From assembly GCA_049279675.1 (NCBI GenBank), contig JBAPOP010000154.1, positions 1-64,000 on the forward strand: 64,000 nucleotides of DNA. Direction: 5' to 3'. A program made the position numbers and the translations under genes. Numbering within the stretch: the first letter of the stretch is position 1; each line of letters begins with the position of its first letter. The notes below the pieces were generated by a model. That model had not been told where the DNA came from. It saw only the letters and a list, made by a program, of their open reading frames with translations, and did no database searches. This document shows positions 8,818 through 17,845 of this stretch, in pieces. Source of the DNA: Palsa-147 sp049279675 (GTDB lineage Bacteria; Acidobacteriota; Terriglobia; Acidiferrales; UBA7541).

Positions 8818-10196
8818 TTCAGCCAGGTGTGGGATTTGTCGTGTATGGCGTCCACAAAGACGGCTTGAAAGACCCGACGGGTACGCCGTTCATCGACGAC
8901 GCAATCATTCGACGTTCCAAGAGTGCGTTATCCGCGGCCGGATTAAAAATCGTCGAGCGCGATGTGGTCGTATCGAGCAAGGAGGAAGCCAGAGCCGCGC
9001 TGAAAGCCATGAAGTCTAACGATGAGGTCGACGCCGTGATCCTGTTCTCGGGGACCTGGGTTTGGGCAGCGCATCTTGTTGGCGCCATCCGAGACTTTGC
9101 CGCGTCGGGCAAGGCCGTGTTGCTGTGGGCTCACGACGGCTCGCAGGGTTGGCGGCCGGTGGGCGGCCTGGTGATGCACGGAGGATTACTCGAGATTGGC
9201 GTGGCGCATAAATTCGTGTACGGCGGCGCCGACGATCACGAGGCGATCGAAAACATCGCGAGCTATGTACGCGCCGCGCATCTGAAAAATCTTCTCAATA
9301 TGTCCACTGTCGGAGTGTTTGGCGGCCGCGGCATGGGCCAGACTTGCGGAGCGGCCGACCCATCGCAATGGATGCGGATGTTCGGCGTGGACATTGATTC
9401 GCGGGATACAACTCAGCTGATTCAAGCAGCCGAGCGTGTCTCACCCCTGAAAATCTTGGAACTCGAGCCTCGTTTAAACAAACTGTTCGGCGCCGCGCCA
9501 GAAAAAAACATCGTCAACGAAAGATCGATTCGGCTTTATCTTGCTCTCAAACAAATCGTCGGAACGGAGAAATTCGATTTCTACACGATCCAATCATTTC
9601 CAGGGCTGGGCGACGATTATGCGGCAACGTGTTTTGCGCAGAGCATGATGCTTGAAGACGGCTACGGCACTTCGACTCTCGGTGATCTAAATACCGCGCT
9701 GACGGTGTTCCTCCTCACCAAACTAAGCAAAGAGCCTGTCTATTACGGCGATCTTCAGCACGTCGACAAGCGTACGAAGGAAATCAAGATTATAGGCGAT
9801 GGCGCATGTCCTCCGTCGCTCGCGGGAAAGCTAAGTCCTGCAGGATTTGCAACGCACGGAATCCCAACGGAAGGGAAGGCCGGCGGCGTTTCCGTCAAGC
9901 TGATTTGCAAAGTTGGCGAGGGCGTTCTGGCGCGGCTGGGGCGTCTGAACGGAACATTCAATATGGTCGTCGCGCGCTGCAGTATTTTTGAGCCGCCAGC
10001 CGATCAAATCGATCGCCGCCTGAACGAGTGCGGAATTCCTTTCTGGCCGCACGGATTCGTCACCGCTCACTGCGATATGGACGCGCTAATTCAAAATTGG
10101 AACAACGAATATGCCTGCCTCGGCTACGGAGCTGATCTCTATCCCGCATTGCGCGATTTCTGTGAACTCACCGGCATCAAACCAATCCTGCTCTGA
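8814..10196 (+). CDS. L-fucose/L-arabinose isomerase-fold sugar isomerase
   Basis: Cytoplasmic protein of 460 residues resembling the FucI/AraA-like fold, expected to interconvert an aldose and a ketose using a divalent metal. Visible features are the N-terminal substrate-binding half (VILFSGTWVWAAHLVGAIRDF), a central region VGVFGGRGMGQTCGAADPSQW, and a C-terminal part rich in conserved acids and histidines (FPGLGDDYAATCFAQSMM, HGFVTAHCDMDAL). It starts with GTG inside the stop of the kinase gene (GTGA overlap). Coupling to an FGGY kinase and an aldolase is the classic arrangement for deoxysugar or pentose breakdown. Whether the substrate is fucose, arabinose, galactose or a modified sugar is unknown. 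Confidence 0.72.
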   Translation: MIQPGVGFVVYGVHKDGLKDPTGTPFIDDAIIRRSKSALSAAGLKIVERDVVVSSKEEARAALKAMKSNDEVDAVILFSGTWVWAAHLVGAIRDFAASGKAVLLWAHDGSQGWRPVGGLVMHGGLLEIGVAHKFVYGGADDHEAIENIASYVRAAHLKNLLNMSTVGVFGGRGMGQTCGAADPSQWMRMFGVDIDSRDTTQLIQAAERVSPLKILELEPRLNKLFGAAPEKNIVNERSIRLYLALKQIVGTEKFDFYTIQSFPGLGDDYAATCFAQSMMLEDGYGTSTLGDLNTALTVFLLTKLSKEPVYYGDLQHVDKRTKEIKIIGDGACPPSLAGKLSPAGFATHGIPTEGKAGGVSVKLICKVGEGVLARLGRLNGTFNMVVARCSIFEPPADQIDRRLNECGIPFWPHGFVTAHCDMDALIQNWNNEYACLGYGADLYPALRDFCELTGIKPILL

Positions 10197-10210
10197 CGAG
10201 CGGCAATGAA

Positions 10211-11446
10211 TCAAGGATTTTGCCTCGTCGAGTAAACCTTGATCCAGTGGTTCCGTATTCGCGCCTTGATCTGTTTTCCCTTTAATTCGGCGACGATCAC
10301 GTTGGAATCCTGCACGGGCATGTGGCAATCAATGCAGTTCTCACGAATCTTTGCTCCGAGTTTCACGAATTCACCGCAGTCGCTGTCCTTATGGCATTGC
10401 AAGCATTTCACTGAATAGGAGGCCGCAGTACGTTCGGGCTCGTGCACTTCATGGCACGTCGTACAGGTCATCTGCGAGTTTTGATAGCAGCGGCTTCTTT
10501 GCGTTAGCGCCACCTGATTGCCGTGCACGTCAACGCGGGCATCAGCGTCGGGACGCGGCAGCTTAATGTAATTTTCGAGTTGTTCACCCGGCACATACGA
10601 AAACGCTGGCGCCAGCGGCTGCCCGATTCCGCCATGACATTGCGCGCACACCTCAATCCGCCGATCGCGCGGCAGACCCGCCGGATTCACAATGGAATGT
10701 GTGCCAGAAGAAACCGTAGCACGCTTCAATCGCTCGCTCTCCACATGCTTGCGGCCTGGCCCGTGGCATCTCTCACACGAAATACCCAGGACAGAATTCG
10801 TTTTTTTATAGTAGTTTTCGGCTTGCTGTGATGCGATTGACTCAAAATACGTAGCGTGACATTCCAGGCACGTAGGAACGATCGGCCTGTCGAAGTTCGC
10901 AACTCCTTCGGCGTACCCGGGGCTAGCGAACCATCCGTTCAACTCGGTCCAGTAAGACACTGGCAATTGGAAAAGCTGATTTCCTCTCCAATACAAATAC
11001 GTCTGGCCCTTCTCTCCAGACCCGGTGACGATATCGATTCGCTCCGTTCGCGTCTTCTCGTCTGGCGGTTGCCAAAATACCGCCGTTTCGTAAAACCCAT
11101 TCTCTTTCGCGTTCATGCGGAAATGTAGATCCGGGTCGCTGGTTTTCAGAATATTTGCGCCGTCCGAGAATTTGCCCAGGATGGATTCTTTAGTGGGCAG
11201 TTGCGATGTGAGGTGATGACCTGTGCGCGCGTACGTGACACTGATCTCTTGGTGGCACTCCTGGCAAGCCGCGTCTCCCAAAAAGTCCGCGCGACTAGAA
11301 GGCGCTGTTTCGTCGACGCTCGTGCCTGCGCCGCCGGAATGGGAAGGAACGGTCTGCGGTGGTGCCGCCCCCGCCCAGATCGCATAGCTGAGACTGGACA
11401 TGCAGGCCAGCGTCATCGCTATGCTGATGAATTTCCGGGTCGCCAT
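10211..11446 (-). CDS. Secreted seven-heme cytochrome c family protein
   Basis: Predicted periplasmic multiheme cytochrome of about 411 residues. A signal peptide (KFISIAMTLACMSSLSYAIWAGA) is followed by seven CXXCH heme sites: CQECH, CLECH, CERCH, CAQCH, CTTCH, CLQCH and CIDCH. Extra histidines nearby (GHHLTS, HSIVNP, HEVHEP) could be distal ligands. The layout resembles the cytochrome c554/c-prime-like multiheme class, used in electron transfer or reduction of nitrogen compounds, but no specific enzyme signature is evident. ATG 11446 is preferred because GGGAG lies about 9 bp upstream; 11452 and a longer start at 11518 are also open. It converges on the sugar operon and is divergent from the M20 peptidase. 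Confidence 0.82.
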   Translation of the reverse strand: MATRKFISIAMTLACMSSLSYAIWAGAAPPQTVPSHSGGAGTSVDETAPSSRADFLGDAACQECHQEISVTYARTGHHLTSQLPTKESILGKFSDGANILKTSDPDLHFRMNAKENGFYETAVFWQPPDEKTRTERIDIVTGSGEKGQTYLYWRGNQLFQLPVSYWTELNGWFASPGYAEGVANFDRPIVPTCLECHATYFESIASQQAENYYKKTNSVLGISCERCHGPGRKHVESERLKRATVSSGTHSIVNPAGLPRDRRIEVCAQCHGGIGQPLAPAFSYVPGEQLENYIKLPRPDADARVDVHGNQVALTQRSRCYQNSQMTCTTCHEVHEPERTAASYSVKCLQCHKDSDCGEFVKLGAKIRENCIDCHMPVQDSNVIVAELKGKQIKARIRNHWIKVYSTRQNP

Positions 11447-11683
11447 CAACATTCTCCCGCCACATACGTTAGCTGATATCGCATTTGCTCTCAATCCGAA
11501 GACAGATGAGCAGTCCAAAAGTGCCGAAATCGACGAGCACTTGAATAAGAGAAAGAGTGACTGCCTTGACCGCCGAGAAAATGCAGCTTATACCAGATTG
11601 CACACATGGCACTGCGTCAGCGAAAGTGGGAATTCGTCGATGAAAATCTGTCATCTGTCCGAAATACACGGAGATCAGGGAAA

Positions 11684-13123
11684 ATGAAGGCATCCATACT
11701 CTTTAAATTGGCAATCGCAGCCATAATTTTCGTGAGTCTCGTTCAACAGGCGCCGGCTCAAAGCAAAGACAATCCGACAGCGCAGCTTTTGACCGAACTC
11801 ATTCGTGTCGATACCAGCAATCCTCCAGGGAACGAGGAAAAACTCGCGGATTTATTGGCGGCAAAGTTTCGCCCACTCGGCGTCGAAGTCGAAATCATTC
11901 AAACGCCGGAGCCGGGTAAAGCGCATTTCATTGCCCGTCTCAAAGGGGATGGCTCTAAGAAGCCGGTATTAATCGCGGCACATGCGGATGTGGTGGGAGT
12001 GGAGCGGGACAAGTGGTCTGTCGATCCGTTCGCGGGCGAAGTAAAAGATGGCTACGTCTATGGTCGCGGTGCCATCGATGTGAAAGGCGGGCTCGCCGTT
12101 TTTGCCGAAGCGCTGATGAGATTGGCGAAGAATCATGTCCCGCTGCACCGCGATGTGATTCTGCTTTCCGAAGCCGACGAAGAGGGAGGCAAATACAGCA
12201 CGACCTGGCTCGCCGAAACCCATTGGAACTTGATGGACTGCGAATTCGCGTTGAATGAAGGCGGATGGATCATGAAGGATGCAAAAGGCGGAGTGCAATA
12301 CGTGAGCATATCCACCGCCGATAAATTGTCCATTCCTCTCATCGTCACAGCCAAAGGGACGTCGACGCATTCCTCCATGCCACGGCCCGATAGCGCGATT
12401 TTCACTTTGTCCAAGGCCATGGCAAGACTTGCGGGCTTCGAGACGCCCGTGGAATTGATTCCCAGCACGCGAGAATTTTTCGAAACTCTCGCAAAAACGA
12501 GCGAGCCTCCTCTCTCCACGTACCTCCAGAATCTTCTAAACAGCAAAGACCCGAAGGTAGTTCAAGAGGCGGATCGAGAAATCAGTAAAAACGCATTACT
12601 TCACGCGCTCATGCGTAATACTCTCGCGCCCGTATTCCTCAAAGCTGGATTTCGCGGGAACGTGATTCCCGGATCGGCGGAGGCGACCATAAATCTGCGA
12701 ATTATTCCCGGAACTGATTTGCAAAAACTCATTGCGGAGATCCGAAATGCTATCGGAGACCCGCGCGTCGACGCATCTCTGCCCTCGACGGACACCCCTG
12801 AAGGAGTGCGAGTGGCGGAATTTCTGAAGAAAGCTGAGACCTTGCACGCATCAAGCAAAGACACGGATCTTTACCGGGCGTTGGAAGCCAGCGCCCTCGC
12901 GGTTTGGCCGGAAACGACTGTGACTCCATATCTCTTCCAAGCGGGTACCGACGCGATCGCGTGGCGGAGTAGAGGAGTCCCGGTGTACGGGATTTATCCG
13001 TACCCGATCACCGCGGAAGATTTAACGCGCATGCACGGTAACGATGAGCGCGTGCCGGTCGAGTCGCTCGAACAGGGCACGGAAATGATCTATAAGACGC
13101 TCGTTCGGGTCGCGTCGGAATAG
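11684..13123 (+). CDS. Secreted M20-family metallopeptidase (carboxypeptidase/dipeptidase-like)
   Basis: Zinc peptidase of about 479 residues with an N-terminal signal peptide (FKLAIAAIIFVSLVQQAPAQ). Metal-ligand motifs of the M20 family are present: AAHADVVGV, GRGAIDVKGG (bridging Asp) and SEADEEGG (catalytic Glu pair); ALMRNTLAPVFLKAG belongs to the lid/dimerisation domain, and a late metal-binding His lies in LTRMHGNDERV. It resembles the carboxypeptidase S/PM20D1-like branch. ATG 11684 is chosen since it starts the signal peptide and has GGAGATCAGGG upstream; an in-frame start at 11606 would only add a non-hydrophobic leader. Likely role is periplasmic peptide or N-acyl amino acid hydrolysis. 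Confidence 0.85.
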   Translation: MKASILFKLAIAAIIFVSLVQQAPAQSKDNPTAQLLTELIRVDTSNPPGNEEKLADLLAAKFRPLGVEVEIIQTPEPGKAHFIARLKGDGSKKPVLIAAHADVVGVERDKWSVDPFAGEVKDGYVYGRGAIDVKGGLAVFAEALMRLAKNHVPLHRDVILLSEADEEGGKYSTTWLAETHWNLMDCEFALNEGGWIMKDAKGGVQYVSISTADKLSIPLIVTAKGTSTHSSMPRPDSAIFTLSKAMARLAGFETPVELIPSTREFFETLAKTSEPPLSTYLQNLLNSKDPKVVQEADREISKNALLHALMRNTLAPVFLKAGFRGNVIPGSAEATINLRIIPGTDLQKLIAEIRNAIGDPRVDASLPSTDTPEGVRVAEFLKKAETLHASSKDTDLYRALEASALAVWPETTVTPYLFQAGTDAIAWRSRGVPVYGIYPYPITAEDLTRMHGNDERVPVESLEQGTEMIYKTLVRVASE

Positions 13124-13241
13124 AATCCGTGCGGACATCTCCTCGACGCCCGCCCGGCCGCAGCTGTGACTAAAAATGTCGGGCAGAATCTTTTGAAACG
13201 CAGCTCGGCGAATATCGTTTACATCCCCAAAAACACTGACG

Positions 13242-13255
13242 CCGAAACGATTCGG
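13242..13255. promoter_or_regulatory. LacI-type operator (site 1) before the PfkB-GH4 genes
   Basis: CCGAAACGATTCGG, a palindrome with one mismatched pair and a central CpG. It is followed by TATTTTTGC, a flank shared with sites at 22720 and 28017. It lies about 17 bp before the presumed -35 of the kinase promoter. Confidence 0.7.
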
Positions 13256-13272
13256 TATTTTTGCCGTCCGGC

Positions 13273-13301
13273 TTTCTCCGCTCCGCCAACTTTGCTATGA
13301 T
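13273..13301 (+). promoter_or_regulatory. Probable promoter of the PfkB-GH4 unit, giving a leaderless or near-leaderless mRNA
   Basis: A good -10 box TATGAT (13296-13301) sits only 7 bp before the ATG at 13309. The 17-bp-spaced -35 (TTTCTC, 13273-13278) is weak, which would fit dependence on a protein bound at the upstream operator. Transcription would start at or next to the start codon. Confidence 0.45.
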
Positions 13302-13308
13302 TTGCACC

Positions 13309-14259
13309 ATGGAGACTCCCGCCTCTGCCCGAAAAAATCGAGGCTTGGTGGTCTTTGGCGAATTCTTTCGTGATCTCGTGTTCTTCGATCTTCCAAGACT
13401 TCCGCGGATGGGCGAAGAGGTTAAGACGGCAAGCCTCGCGCGATTCCCAGGCGGCGGTCTTGCGACGACTGCGTTAGTGGCGTCCAGCTTAGGCACGCCG
13501 ACCAAAGCCATCACGCGAGTTGGATGGGACGCTCTCGCGAGCCCCGAATGGCAAACGCTAGTGAAGAGCGGCATCTCCACCAAAGGATGTGAATTCGATC
13601 CGCACTTGCCGACGGCGATGACGGTCTCCGCCGCGTTCGACGGCGATCGCATGATGATTACTCACGACGCGGTCAACGCAAAACTGGAAAAACTTTTCGA
13701 GCGACGTGGAGTGCAAAAACAACTTCGAACGGCAGGTCATTTACACATGGCGTGCGCAATGTGTCCTCCGAAAACGTGGACGCCATCAATCCGGAGGCTG
13801 CGGAGGCGGGGGGTGACGATTTCAGCGGATTTGGGATGGAATCCCGTAGTATTGGAATCCCCGCAATTACCGTCTTTGTTAAAGGAATTCGAGTTTACAT
13901 TTCCGAATGAACTGGAAGCGCGGGCGATGACTGGCGAAAAAACTGTAGAGCGCGCTGCCAGGAAATTGGCTCAATGGGTGAGAGTTCCGGTCGTAAAGCT
14001 TGGACCAGATGGTTCGCTTGCCATCCGTAACGGCAAGATATTGCGAGAGATATCTATTCCGGTGCGTGCCGTGGATGCAACAGGGGCAGGCGACGCGTTT
14101 AATGGCGGATTTCTTCACGGCTTTCTCGCTGGCTGGACGCTCGAGGAGTGCATGCGAGCTGGGAATATTTGCGGCGCGCTGGCGACAACGGGTGCTGGTG
14201 GATCCTGCGCGCTACCGACGCGAAATATCCTCCGTAAGTTGATGGGCAAGTACTACTGA
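13309..14259 (+). CDS. PfkB-family carbohydrate kinase
   Basis: Ribokinase-like sugar kinase of about 316 residues. The substrate-binding GGG region (FPGGGLATTALVASSLG) is near residue 50. The C-terminal PfkB signature DATGAGDAFNGGFLHGF holds the catalytic Asp and the anion hole. ATG 13309 directly follows a TATGAT -10 box, so the transcript seems leaderless; no ribosome site is visible. It precedes a GH4 glycosidase on the same strand by 80 bp. A myo-inositol operon lies convergently just downstream, so a role as the IolC-type kinase (5-dehydro-2-deoxygluconate kinase) is conceivable, but nothing in the sequence selects that over ribose, fructose or other sugars. Confidence 0.82.
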   Translation: METPASARKNRGLVVFGEFFRDLVFFDLPRLPRMGEEVKTASLARFPGGGLATTALVASSLGTPTKAITRVGWDALASPEWQTLVKSGISTKGCEFDPHLPTAMTVSAAFDGDRMMITHDAVNAKLEKLFERRGVQKQLRTAGHLHMACAMCPPKTWTPSIRRLRRRGVTISADLGWNPVVLESPQLPSLLKEFEFTFPNELEARAMTGEKTVERAARKLAQWVRVPVVKLGPDGSLAIRNGKILREISIPVRAVDATGAGDAFNGGFLHGFLAGWTLEECMRAGNICGALATTGAGGSCALPTRNILRKLMGKYY

Positions 14260-14339
14260 CTGAAGCCAGACAGACGCCAAATTTTGAGCTACATCGGAAG
14301 CACTCGGCGAGAATTTCTTCTGGAGGATTTGAAGCCGTC

Positions 14340-15695
14340 ATGAAGATCACACTCATTGGAGCAGCGGGGGTTAGGACTCCGCTCCTGGTACACGGCCTGG
14401 CGGGTCTTGACGGCAAAGTGCAACTCGACGAACTAGCATTTTGGGATACCGATCCAGATCGCCTGAAAATCGTGAAGAGAGTCGCGGAAGCAATGGGCAA
14501 GCGAAGCGGAATTCGCGCGCGGCTCAAAGCCTATTCCAGCCCCGAGGGGGCGCTTGACGGAGCGGATTACGTTATTTCTAGCATCCGCGTGGGCGGAAAC
14601 GACGCACGAGTCAAAGACGAGACGATTGCATTGGCGCACGGGCTCGTCGGCCAGGAAACTTTGGGTGCCGGCGGATTTGCATGCGCGATGCGCAATCTTG
14701 CGGCGATGCTGGAATACGCCCACTTGATAGAGCGCGTGGCTCCGCGCGCGACGATGATCAATTTCACAAATCCGGTTGGAATTATTTCCCAGGGACTCTT
14801 GAATCACTCCAGCGTCAATGTAATTGGTGTTTGCGATACGCCGCTCGAAACGTTCGAAGCCATCGCCCATGCCCTGGATCGAAGCCCATTTGGACTGAAA
14901 TTCGACTATCTCGGATTGAATCATTTAGGTTGGGTGCGGTCCATCCGAGACGAGAAGAGCGGGGAATTGCTTCCCAAAGTGCTATCTTCTCACGAGATCA
15001 TTCAGAAATGTTACCGACACGGGCTTTTTCCGCCAGAATTTATTCAAAAGTTGGGTTTGCTCCCCACCGAGTATCTCTATTTCTATTACTTTCCGCAGGC
15101 GGCATACAAGAATACGAAGCAAAGCGGACAATCGCGCGCCCAGGCGATCGCAGGAATGAACACGCGGTTATTTCAGAAGTTGGGGCGGGCTTCTGATTCG
15201 GAATTGATTGAAATTTATGAGAGCTACCTGCGTGAACGAAACGCCTCTTACTTCAGCATCGAGGCAACCGCAGGCAAACGACGCAGAGAGAATCAGGAAC
15301 TCTACTCGGAGTTTTCGGGTTACGAACGGATCGCGCTGCTGGTGCTGCAGGCTCTGCATTCGGAGACGCCGTCGCTGATTCCTCTTACGGTTCGCAACGG
15401 CAAAGCTCTCGAGGATCTCGACGCCGATGACGCGGTCGAGCTACCGTGCGAAGTCTCCTCGCGCGGCGTCCAGGCGCCTTCAGTTGGGCGCGCGCCGGAA
15501 GCCGTTCGTTCCTTGCTGCTTCAAGTAAAAGAGTACGAGCGCCTCACGGTGCGCGCTTCGGTGGAACACTCACGCGCGATGGCGCTCGCCGCTCTCGAGA
15601 AAAATCCCTTGGTTGGCAAGCCCGAGGTAGCTCGAGACGTGTTGGCGGAATACGTTCACGCGTTCGGACAGCAGATGAAGCTTCAAGCTGCTTAG
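14340..15695 (+). CDS. GH4-family glycosidase (6-phospho-beta-glucosidase-like)
   Basis: Cytoplasmic NAD- and divalent-metal-dependent glycosidase of 451 residues. The Rossmann N terminus (MKITLIGAAGVRTPLLVHGL) binds NAD. GH4 motifs are present: QETLGAGGFACAMRN, INFTNPVGIISQ, GVCDTPLETF (metal-site Cys) and GLNHLGW (metal-site His). These match the CelF/LicH 6-phospho-beta-glucosidase branch more than alpha-glucosidases. GH4 enzymes often act on phosphorylated disaccharides, yet no PTS gene is in the window, so the true substrate may be unphosphorylated or modified. It follows the PfkB kinase by 80 bp and converges on the iolE-like gene. Confidence 0.85.
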   Translation: MKITLIGAAGVRTPLLVHGLAGLDGKVQLDELAFWDTDPDRLKIVKRVAEAMGKRSGIRARLKAYSSPEGALDGADYVISSIRVGGNDARVKDETIALAHGLVGQETLGAGGFACAMRNLAAMLEYAHLIERVAPRATMINFTNPVGIISQGLLNHSSVNVIGVCDTPLETFEAIAHALDRSPFGLKFDYLGLNHLGWVRSIRDEKSGELLPKVLSSHEIIQKCYRHGLFPPEFIQKLGLLPTEYLYFYYFPQAAYKNTKQSGQSRAQAIAGMNTRLFQKLGRASDSELIEIYESYLRERNASYFSIEATAGKRRRENQELYSEFSGYERIALLVLQALHSETPSLIPLTVRNGKALEDLDADDAVELPCEVSSRGVQAPSVGRAPEAVRSLLLQVKEYERLTVRASVEHSRAMALAALEKNPLVGKPEVARDVLAEYVHAFGQQMKLQAA

Positions 15696-15740
15696 TCCGA
15701 ATCGATTTGCCGACGCAAAAAGTCGGATCCCCATCGATCT

Positions 15741-15763
15741 TCGGACGGCTTACGGTCGTCCGA
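15741..15763. terminator. Hairpin between convergent GH4 and iolE-like genes
   Basis: TCGGACG and CGTCCGA arms plus two inner pairs enclose the loop TTACG. It lies in the 74-bp gap between two convergent stop codons. There is no strong T-tract on either side, so it is only a candidate bidirectional terminator. Confidence 0.35.
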
Positions 15764-15769
15764 TTCTGG

Positions 15770-16726
15770 TCAGTCGCTTGCGAACGCGCGTAGATTCGCG
15801 GATTCAAGTTTGGACATGACGGTTTTCAAATAGCTCAAGCTGGCGCGCATGTTCTCGACTGGCGGAACAGCCGTCTTCCCGTAGATCACATCTTGTTCCA
15901 CGATCGCCCAGCCTGAATATCGGCTATCGGCAAGGTGGCGAAAAAAGCTTTCGAAATCGATGCAGCCGCTGCCAATTTGGGAGAAAACCCCGGCGCCGAT
16001 CGCTTGTTCGAAATTAAGCTTTTTGCGCCGAGCCTCTCCAAGAACGCGCGGGTCTATGTCTTTGATGTGTACGTAGTGCAGGGCGGAACGATACTTTTGC
16101 GCCTCCTCCACGGGATCACCGCCGCCGTAAACGCAGTGCCCGGTATCAAGGCACAGACCAACCTGGGTGCCGGCAAGCGCCTCGAACAGCGCTTCCACCT
16201 CCATCGGAGTTTCCACAAACGTAGCGACATGAGGGTGAAACACCACGCGCAAACCGAAATCCGCAGCAGCGTGTTCGACTTGACGAATGACTGTTCCGAC
16301 TAACTTCCATTGTTCGGCGCTCAATGATTTGCTTCCGTCGACAGGAACACGTCCCGCAATTTTCCGCCGTTCGGGAGTCTGGCGGTCAGCCAGAACGAGT
16401 ATCTTGGCTCCTAACGCAGCGAGAAGTGCGCCAACTTTCCGAACTTGCTCGATAACTGCTTCCACTTGCAAAGGATCAGTGATCGGAACTGGAACGAAAG
16501 AGGAAAGCATCGTCAGCCCGAAGCGCTCCAACGTCTTCTTCAAAACTGCGGGATCAGTGGGGAAGTAACCATAGGGTCCTAATTCCGCCCCGGTATACCC
16601 GGAGGAGACAATTTCTTGAAGAACTTGTTCGTACGGTTGCTGTTCCCATGCCGGGCCCGGATCATCCTGCACGCCCCAACTGACGGGGGCTGATGCAAAA
16701 TGGATTCGTTCGGAGAGATTATCCAT
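15770..16726 (-). CDS. IolE-like sugar phosphate isomerase/epimerase (inosose dehydratase family)
   Basis: TIM-barrel protein of 318 residues in the AP-endonuclease-2/xylose-isomerase-like superfamily. The N terminus FASAPVSWGV and the metal-site segments VVFHPHVATFVE, GLCLDTGHCVYGGGDP and YVHIKDIDP match IolE, which dehydrates 2-keto-myo-inositol to a 3D-trihydroxycyclohexane-dione. Its ATG follows the stop codon of the iolG-like gene without any gap, so the two are coupled. Neighbours IolG-like and IolB support inositol-type catabolism. A general hydroxypyruvate-isomerase-like or epimerase role is the main alternative. Confidence 0.75.
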   Translation of the reverse strand: MDNLSERIHFASAPVSWGVQDDPGPAWEQQPYEQVLQEIVSSGYTGAELGPYGYFPTDPAVLKKTLERFGLTMLSSFVPVPITDPLQVEAVIEQVRKVGALLAALGAKILVLADRQTPERRKIAGRVPVDGSKSLSAEQWKLVGTVIRQVEHAAADFGLRVVFHPHVATFVETPMEVEALFEALAGTQVGLCLDTGHCVYGGGDPVEEAQKYRSALHYVHIKDIDPRVLGEARRKKLNFEQAIGAGVFSQIGSGCIDFESFFRHLADSRYSGWAIVEQDVIYGKTAVPPVENMRASLSYLKTVMSKLESANLRAFASD

Positions 16727-17719
16727 TTAGATTTTCTTCACGAGTGCGCCCAGATGAACCCGCGCGCCTTCCCGCGCGCTCTGATAGCAGGCTTCAATGA
16801 GTTCGACGACGTTGTAGCCCTCCTCAGCGGTGACGGGCGCCGGCGATTTGCCTTCGAGGGCGTCAACGAAAAGCCGATCCTCTTCGACGTAACCCCATTT
16901 CTCATGCATGGTCGCGAGGGAAAAATCATAAGTGGTCGTGCGAGTTTCCAGTCCATTCGTGAATGAGATCTTTTCCATTTCGAAAGTCTCGTACGTCGAA
17001 TGTTTCCCGTACACCTCAAATCGTTCGAAAGGAAAATGCCAACTGGCGTGCGCGTAAGTCTTCATCGTTGCCTGCAAGCCGGATTGAAAGCTGATCAAGA
17101 TGGAAAAATCGTCAAGCTCGCCATGCTCTTGAGCGCGCGCCGCCACTTCCACCCAATCGACTTTTCCAAAGAAATAGGTCATCAAATCGAACATGTGCAC
17201 CGGCGTTTCGTAGAGAAAGCCGCCGGTGAGCTTGGCGTTCCAAACCCACGGCGGGTTAACCAACTCGCCGCGGTTCATCTTGGCGTGAACGGAGAGCGGC
17301 CGGAGTTCGTTCTTGTCAATCGCGGCCTTTAGAACCTTGTAGACCGGCGCAAACCGGCGGTTGTGGCCCACCTGATAGACAACTCCCGATCGGACAGCTC
17401 GGTCGCGGAGCTTCGTGGCGGACTCCAGATTCAAGGCGAATGGCTTCTCGCAAAAAACATTTTTCCCGGCTCCCAGCACTTGCATTGCGACTTCTTCGTG
17501 AGTCGTGTTCGGAGTGCAGACGAAGACGGCATCAGATTCTTTGAACAGCTCTTCGAGCGATCGTGCGGGCTGACCGCCAAATTTGACCGCCATTGCCTGG
17601 GCGCGAGGCCCATCTACGTCAAAAAAACTCTGAAGCTTGACGCGGGAATCCTTTGCCAGGATAGCTGCGTGTATATTTGCGATACCTCCGGCTCCAACGA
17701 TTCCGATCTTATGCGTCAT
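16727..17719 (-). CDS. Gfo/Idh/MocA oxidoreductase, inositol 2-dehydrogenase-like (IolG-like)
   Basis: NAD(P)-dependent dehydrogenase of 330 residues. The Rossmann motif GIVGAGGIANIH opens the protein, the cofactor-stabilising NVFCEKPFAL is at about residue 90, and the catalytic ETPVHMFDL segment near residue 175 holds the conserved Asp/His pattern of the family. ATG 17719 has AAGGAGA upstream. It sits between iolB and an iolE-like gene, so oxidation of myo- or scyllo-inositol, the first step of the Iol pathway, is the best context-based guess. The family is broad and includes many sugar dehydrogenases. Confidence 0.75.
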   Translation of the reverse strand: MTHKIGIVGAGGIANIHAAILAKDSRVKLQSFFDVDGPRAQAMAVKFGGQPARSLEELFKESDAVFVCTPNTTHEEVAMQVLGAGKNVFCEKPFALNLESATKLRDRAVRSGVVYQVGHNRRFAPVYKVLKAAIDKNELRPLSVHAKMNRGELVNPPWVWNAKLTGGFLYETPVHMFDLMTYFFGKVDWVEVAARAQEHGELDDFSILISFQSGLQATMKTYAHASWHFPFERFEVYGKHSTYETFEMEKISFTNGLETRTTTYDFSLATMHEKWGYVEEDRLFVDALEGKSPAPVTAEEGYNVVELIEACYQSAREGARVHLGALVKKI

Positions 17720-17845
17720 TGCTGACTTCTCCTTCCCGGCCCCGTATTGCGTCGCGAAAAATCCGTGTCCCTGTCCTGCTCCCAGCCCCCCGCGCCAGTA
17801 TTATCGCGATTTCGAGTAGCAGGCCCGCGGCATCGAATGCCCGGA

